From assembly GCF_019578655.1 (NCBI RefSeq), contig NC_063259.1:23795277-23859276 (forward strand): DNA of 64,000 nucleotides. Reading direction: 5' to 3'. Source of the DNA: Ricinus communis (Eukaryota; Streptophyta; Magnoliopsida; Malpighiales; Euphorbiaceae). Under the pieces are notes generated by a model. That model was not told the origin of the DNA. It did no database searches and saw nothing but the letters and a program-made list of their open reading frames with translations. This document shows, piece by piece, positions 58,824-64,000 of the stretch. Every line of letters begins with the position of its first letter. Positions within the stretch are counted from its first letter, which is position 1. Made by a program: the position numbers and the translations under genes.

Positions 58824-61800
58824 TTACCGCTCTAATACTGTCCTAATAGCATCTTGTTGGGCGTGTGTCAAACCCTGTGGTTCCAAACAAAAAAGTAAGA
58901 TGATAGCTTCTCATCTATGGTAATCCTCGCAAAAATTAATTTTTTTTTATTTATTGTTTTGAAATGCTTGACCAAGAATGCAAGCTTACCTGGCAAAGAT
59001 GATCAAACAGTTCTCTGTCACTGTGAGAGAACTTCCCAAAGAACTCCGCAAGATAGCTTGCCAAGTTAATCTGCCAGGCATATTTCAAGGAACTGAGACC
59101 ATATATAGAAGTTTTTACATTTCAGCGACATACATAGATTTTGGAACATAAGCACACCTCATTCAGTGGATCAGCAACATGCAACAAGCCATTATCATCC
59201 CCATCCTCATCATCCTTAAAATTTATAAATCACACGTCTGTTAGTATTGTGGGAGGTAAGGAAAAAGGTGCAATATATCAGTGCAGAAAAGATAAAGGAA
59301 AATTCTTTTTGTCAACCAACCTCATTAAACGCTTTCGCCATTGCTTCAAGTTGATCATATGTGGTTCTGCCAAACGATGTACCAGCAGCAGAGTACATCG
59401 AATTCTTATCAGATTCCACAGCTCCTTCCTGTATTTCTTCACACTCACTCTCCTGCAATAATGACTAATTCGATGCTATTCCATTTCCAGTAGCTAAGTT
59501 GATAAAAGAGACATGAAAATTCCACTTACATCATCATCACCAGCTTGTACTTGCTCTTGGATTTCAATCAAAGCATCAGCCAGCAAAGCCACTATCTGCT
59601 ACAGCACATGAGAGAAGAAAAATGCTTCTTTAATTTGCTCATATTTATTGATCAATGCATCTCAGACACATGATACCTGAATAACCACTTCTATGCAAAG
59701 GAAACCATAGTGGAGAGACAATCCTTCACATAAAACCATATACGATACGAGCTATGAATAAACTCGCATACACAATGAGAAGAACCACAGTATTCTCCAG
59801 GAAACAATAAAACAATCACAAAAATATGATTATTAGGGGACAGAATATGGCAACTAGATTCCTACTCAGATTACTTATCTAGATCAACAAGGCATTAACC
59901 AGGCAATTGACCTCACAGAAAAATCATGCCCATCTCCATTTACTACAAGATAACCTCTGTTTAAGAGGCGACTTGTCTGCCTAAAAATTTAAAGCTAGAT
60001 TTTAATCTAGAAGTACCTTTCCAGGAAGCGGCATTACTGTCCACTGATCTGGAGTTAGCTTAGCTTTTGAGCGAGTAGTTATCCCTGCAGCAGACTATAT
60101 GAAAACGATTAAATTCTTGACTAAACATCCTAGAAACATGCATTTCAAGTTCATGTTGAAAACAAACCTTAATCAAATATCCCTGTACATTAATCTTCCC
60201 CAGTTCAGCATGCTTTGTGGACAGCAATAAGGCCAAAGCAGTGGTTGTAACCTTAATTTGATATGCCCCTTGTATCTCCCCTGAGCTCAGTAAGAATTCA
60301 GGGCAAAAAAAACATTTTGAGCTCACATTGAATGCTTCGAAAACTATGTATTTTATATAATACATCAGCAAGGCACATATCATAAACCCCGATTAGGGCT
60401 ATAAATGACTTTGGCTAACTCAGCTTGGCTTATTCATTATTGAGCCAAGCTGAACCAAGTCCCTGTGGTCATATATGGCTCATGAGCCTAAATGAAGCCA
60501 AATACTTTTGGTTGGGAAAAGAGTATCTTTAAAGATGCCTACCTTGCTGCCTAGTCCATTCAGACATTATATAAACAAAGGAATTATCATAGCCTCCAGC
60601 AGGAATAGTGATCAGCATATCTATAAATTGTTCAACATGAGGGGCACTCATGTGGACCTGCATTACAGAACAGTTAAAGGTCAACCAATGAAAACCACAA
60701 GGACTGCATGCTTAATATTAACCATAAAAGCTTTAAAGAAACCAAATTAAGTTGGCAACATCCACTATTAAGCCCCTCAACTTTTCAGTTTTATTTTATT
60801 GAGCCCCTGAACTTTTATTTTGTTTTATTGAGTTTTTATATTTTTATCTTTTTTTAGATTTAGGACTTTTAATGCATACGTTATTAGACGTTTTCTGTTT
60901 TATGTGGGCTCTTGTACTTTTATTTTTTCTTTTATTAAGGACTAGTTCTTAATAAAAGCAAAAATAAAAGTACAAGGGCTTACGAAAATAAAATAAAAAT
61001 TAAGGGGCTCAATAAAATAAGATATAAAAGTTAAGGGGTTTTATAATGCATTTTGCCAAGAAGTTAAAATATAGAAATCACTAGCAACATTCAAGCAAGT
61101 AGACAAGATGAAGCATTAGTTGTTGAGCTACAAATACCAATCTAGCAAAAATAAGTAGTAAGGAGCTTCTCAGTCCTGCTATTTGAGCTGTTTGCAATCG
61201 CCTGACAAGAGCAGCAACAAGGTCTTGAATATGTTGTGCCATTTGCGATGGCAGATATAAAATGAGTTGCAAAATATAACTCCCAACAAAAAGAGATCCA
61301 GAGCTTTCCAAGTCAGGGTCAAGAAGCCTGCATTGCCCACAAACTGGCATCAGAAAACCAGTCTAAGAAAAAGTATAGCAGTAAAGATTTTGCAAAATGA
61401 TCGAGAGCCACTTGCATGTTGAAGTGCTATATGAAGCATAAGTACAAACTGGACAGTCATTAATATCATGCAAACTCATATGTGCACTTTACTATACAGC
61501 ATATATAGAATAGCTAGAATGTCCCAGGTTCAAAAATAAATGGAACCACCAAATAAATTCGCCACAAAAAGCTGAACATAGATAAATATATGTTTGGACA
61601 CCTTCGGTTTTTACCAAATAAGAAAACAATTTGAGATGTGAGTGGAAGGTAGCAGACCATCACCTTATACCCCCTTGTCAACCATCAGAAAGTTCGTCAG
61701 CATCAATAACCTGTGGTTTAATTTAAATTTCATAGTTTCAGCAGAATGACGGAGGTTTTATAACTTTGAACATGACAGCATGATAATGTTGGAGCTGGGT

Positions 61801-63966
61801 CCATTTTAGTCTAAGAAGGTTTTAGGACAATTATGGTAGCACTTAATGTATAACCAAGCACCATTACAATCTCCAAATAACCATCAGGACTACTAGCATC
61901 CTCACCCCTTACATTCATCTAGTACCTATAAGAAAATTTAAATAAAAAGCAAACCAACAATAAAATATATATAATATATATATAGAATCTGACCTTGAAG
62001 CTGCATCAAGCAAACTTCTCATTGTAAATCCAGAATCAGCAGCCCAAGAGAGTATTTCTTGCCTTCCTCCAGATATAAAAGCAGCTAAACATTCTGTGGC
62101 ATTCTGGTCGACGATACAGCAGAAAGAAAAACTAGTCATTTATCTATAGGATATGTGCAACTATAATATTAGTAAGACAATTTAAAAGCTTGTGTCAAAC
62201 TAACCTGCATTTCACTATGATCATCACTTTGGAGGACTATCCGGACAACAGCATCAAAACAATCATCATATAATGCTTTTATTACGCCGCTTGGAGCATT
62301 CTGTACAATGCTATCATAAACTGTAATTAGCAAAGCAGGTATCACAATTATGCTGTTGCTTAAAATTGAAGAAGAAAAACCAATTTTTGAAATTAAGATT
62401 GAAGGAGACCTTCTTGAGAGTAACTTGCCTTTAATAGCATGGTTACCAGATCCAAGGATCCAGCTACCAATCCATCAGGTTGCTGATGTGGCTGATAATT
62501 ATGACACAGACTCATCAGAATAGTGCTTTAATCACATTACTGAGCAACTGAAGACAATTCATTTTCACATAATTCTTACAACCATACTTTATTCAAGACA
62601 GGCCCAATATGCGGCAAAACTCGAGAAACCAATAGATGAATACAGCCAGGAACATTTTTTATTGCCTGGGGGAATATTTAAGTAAACACAGTTAGCCAGA
62701 ATAGTAAGACATACAAATACACAAAATCAAGTTAAAAAATAATTGAAATGATGAAGCACGCATTTGCATGTGTGCATATCTGTGCAACAAATCTGATCAG
62801 TGCAGCGAAACTGGACAATTTTCCAACTCCAAAATATTCTCCAAATCTCTTTGTATTTTTCTCAAACTGCTGATCTCAACAATTTAAGGACAGACTAGGC
62901 TATGAGCAGTCTTACCACCATTGTCATAAATTCTTTGGATTTAAACCACAGAGAACAGGAGTATGAAAGTAAGAACAATACTAATTGAAAAGATGCTAAA
63001 TAAGAGGACAAGATGCAATATTAACTGAGGTGCAAAAGAAATATCACAAAAGATTCCCACTGTACTATGTTGGTTGCAATCCATACTTTTCCTAGCAATA
63101 TGTATTGTGTACAAGTACAAAATTATAAAAATAAATATCTCAAAAGATTCCCTCTGTATTAAGTTGGTGGCGGTGTTCCAAATATCATAATTTACATCCC
63201 TTAAGGGTATCAAGAAAACCCAAATTTGAATTACTAATGATTGATTTCCCACCAGCATGTCTGCAATCGACATGCTTATTACATTTCTTAAATCTTGTAA
63301 TTTATAGGGTATAATTGGTAAAAATTAACTGAACTTCGTACATCATTGATTAATACAGGGAAAAGAAATAATATTCAAATGCATACACTGATTGAAGTGG
63401 AAAAGAATAAATCAATCAAAATTTTAGTAGAGCCTTGATTTGAGTTTGAGGCTGTGTTTAGTTGAATTTTAAAAGGCAGCCTGGTGTGCAGCTGACAAGA
63501 ATTTAGTTGGATATACATATATAGCATGTAAGTGTATCAATAGAATAATCTCATAATCTAAAAATAGGCTTAGAACACATAAAGCATCATATCAAAAATA
63601 TTTAATAATTCTCCACCTTAAAGACAATTTCTTTGCCTTTCCATTTGAACATCAAATCAAAACATGCCATAACAATCAAAATGAAAGTCAAACTACATCC
63701 AAAGAAAATAACAAATTGGAAGACATTTTGACTTATTGCAATATAATCACCAATCCTATCCATCCAATATGATTAGTGGTCAATGAAAACTGAGAACAAA
63801 GAAATTACAACAAGAGAACATAAAAATTCTACAAAGATAACGAAAATTATTACCTCCAGAGCTTCAATTGCTTCGATGCTGATAAAGGGATCAGAAACAT
63901 GCACCGCCCACATATTCAAGATTACAGGTGAGATGATAGACTCAACCATTGCTGATACTTCATGAC
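58824..63966 (-). CDS. Importin-9-like karyopherin beta, 3' half (14 exons; 5' part beyond the window)
   Basis: Exons in transcript order: 63966-63854, 62665-62588, 62491-62429, 62300-62205, 62103-61994, 61327-61138, 60657-60543, 60280-60168, 60094-60017, 59595-59530, 59452-59321, 59214-59158, 59070-58990, 58874-58824. They join in one frame to 446 complete codons plus a split first codon, ending LTHAQQDAIRTVLER. Family signatures include QPDGLVAGSLDLVTMLL, SGGRQEILSWAADSGFTM, SLFVGSYILQLILYLPSQM, QIAGLRSSLLLIFARL and ITTRSKAKLTPDQWTV, which I recognise from plant importin-9. The repeats are HEAT/ARM helices. Near the C-terminus an acidic run (DDEDGDD) is present, as in importin-9. Family knowledge: imports core histones and ribosomal proteins into the nucleus with Ran-GTP control. 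The intron after 62429 uses a GC donor. The first exon in view starts mid-gene, so the N-terminal Ran-binding part lies beyond 64000. Confidence 0.93.
60754..61057. mobile_element. Mutator-type MITE in an importin intron, with a central palindrome
   Basis: 304 bp. Left end GGCAACATCCACTATTAAGC and the reverse complement of the right end GGCAAAATGCATTATAAAAC align position by position, and both continue CCCTCAACTTTT / CCCTTAACTTTT and ATTTTATTGAGCCCCT. The centre is a hairpin: CTTGTACTTTTATTTTT on the left and its near-perfect inverse on the right around CTAG at about 60942-60945. The flanks share a weak 8-base duplication (ATTAAGTT / AAGAAGTT). It lies inside the intron between exons 61327-61138 and 60657-60543, so it is transcribed as part of the pre-mRNA. 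Confidence 0.7.
63040..63185. repeat. Short direct repeat in the first visible importin intron
   Basis: CACAAAAGATTCCCACTGTACTATGTTGGTTG recurs about 92 bp later as CTCAAAAGATTCCCTCTGTATTAAGTTGGTGG. A local duplication in intron sequence. Confidence 0.6.
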
Positions 63967-64000
63967 CTATAATCCACATATACAAAAACTGAGACAATTA

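Noticed and set aside
1..64000. tRNA, rRNA, CRISPR arrays, operons or bacterial-type genes
   Set aside because: I looked for tRNA B-box-like GGTTCGAATCC signals and regular spacer repeats and saw none convincing. Introns and plant families make the sequence nuclear plant DNA, where CRISPR and operons do not apply.

Overview
The window is nuclear DNA of a flowering plant, most likely a rosid eudicot. Genes are split by GT-AG introns, intergenic DNA is very AT-rich, and LTR-retrotransposon, LINE and Mutator-like remnants are scattered between genes. Plant-only families are present (PERK receptor kinase, P4-ATPase of the ALA9-12 type, CML15/16-type calmodulin-like protein, RHA-type RING-H2). My impression is Malpighiales/Euphorbiaceae, at low confidence and from general resemblance only. 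There is no sign of bacterial, organellar or viral DNA, and I recognise no toxin gene.

Layout. 1-3.2 kb: AT-rich, no gene. 4.2-9.9 kb (+): complete 11-exon phospholipid flippase. 12.0-12.4 kb (-): calmodulin-like protein. 13.2-16.3 kb: a decayed LINE into which a Ty3/gypsy element inserted; the gypsy borders, target-site duplication and polypurine tract can all be read. 17.3-18.1 kb: LTR-like remnants. 18.8-19.3 kb (-): small membrane protein of a plant family of unknown function. 20.8-25.2 kb (-): complete 8-exon PERK-type receptor kinase. 25.8-33.0 kb: AT-rich, no gene. 33.1-36.6 kb (-): complete 8-exon HD-domain phosphohydrolase (HDDC2 type) with a probable plastid transit peptide. 37.5-41.3 kb: two head-to-head copies of an unrecognised four-helix membrane protein with a decayed third copy between them. 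41.7-42.4 kb: probable solo LTR. 43.6-49.8 kb: two gene-fragment-carrying Mutator-like elements, a MITE and a small possibly frameshifted ORF. 52.9-53.4 kb (+): RING-H2 E3 ligase. 53.7-58.5 kb: decayed duplicated blocks. 58.8-64.0 kb (-): 3' half (14 exons) of an importin-9-like karyopherin that runs off the right edge.

The genes are ordinary single-copy-style housekeeping and signalling loci with no operon or pathway linkage. For the multi-exon genes I derived exon boundaries by hand; every model keeps frame across all junctions and reaches a stop. I found no new biochemical system. The most interesting material is structural: the fully delimited nested gypsy/LINE insertion, the inverted membrane-protein cluster, the gene-carrying Mutator-like elements, a frame-preserving intron in the flippase, and a near-perfect palindrome inside an importin intron.
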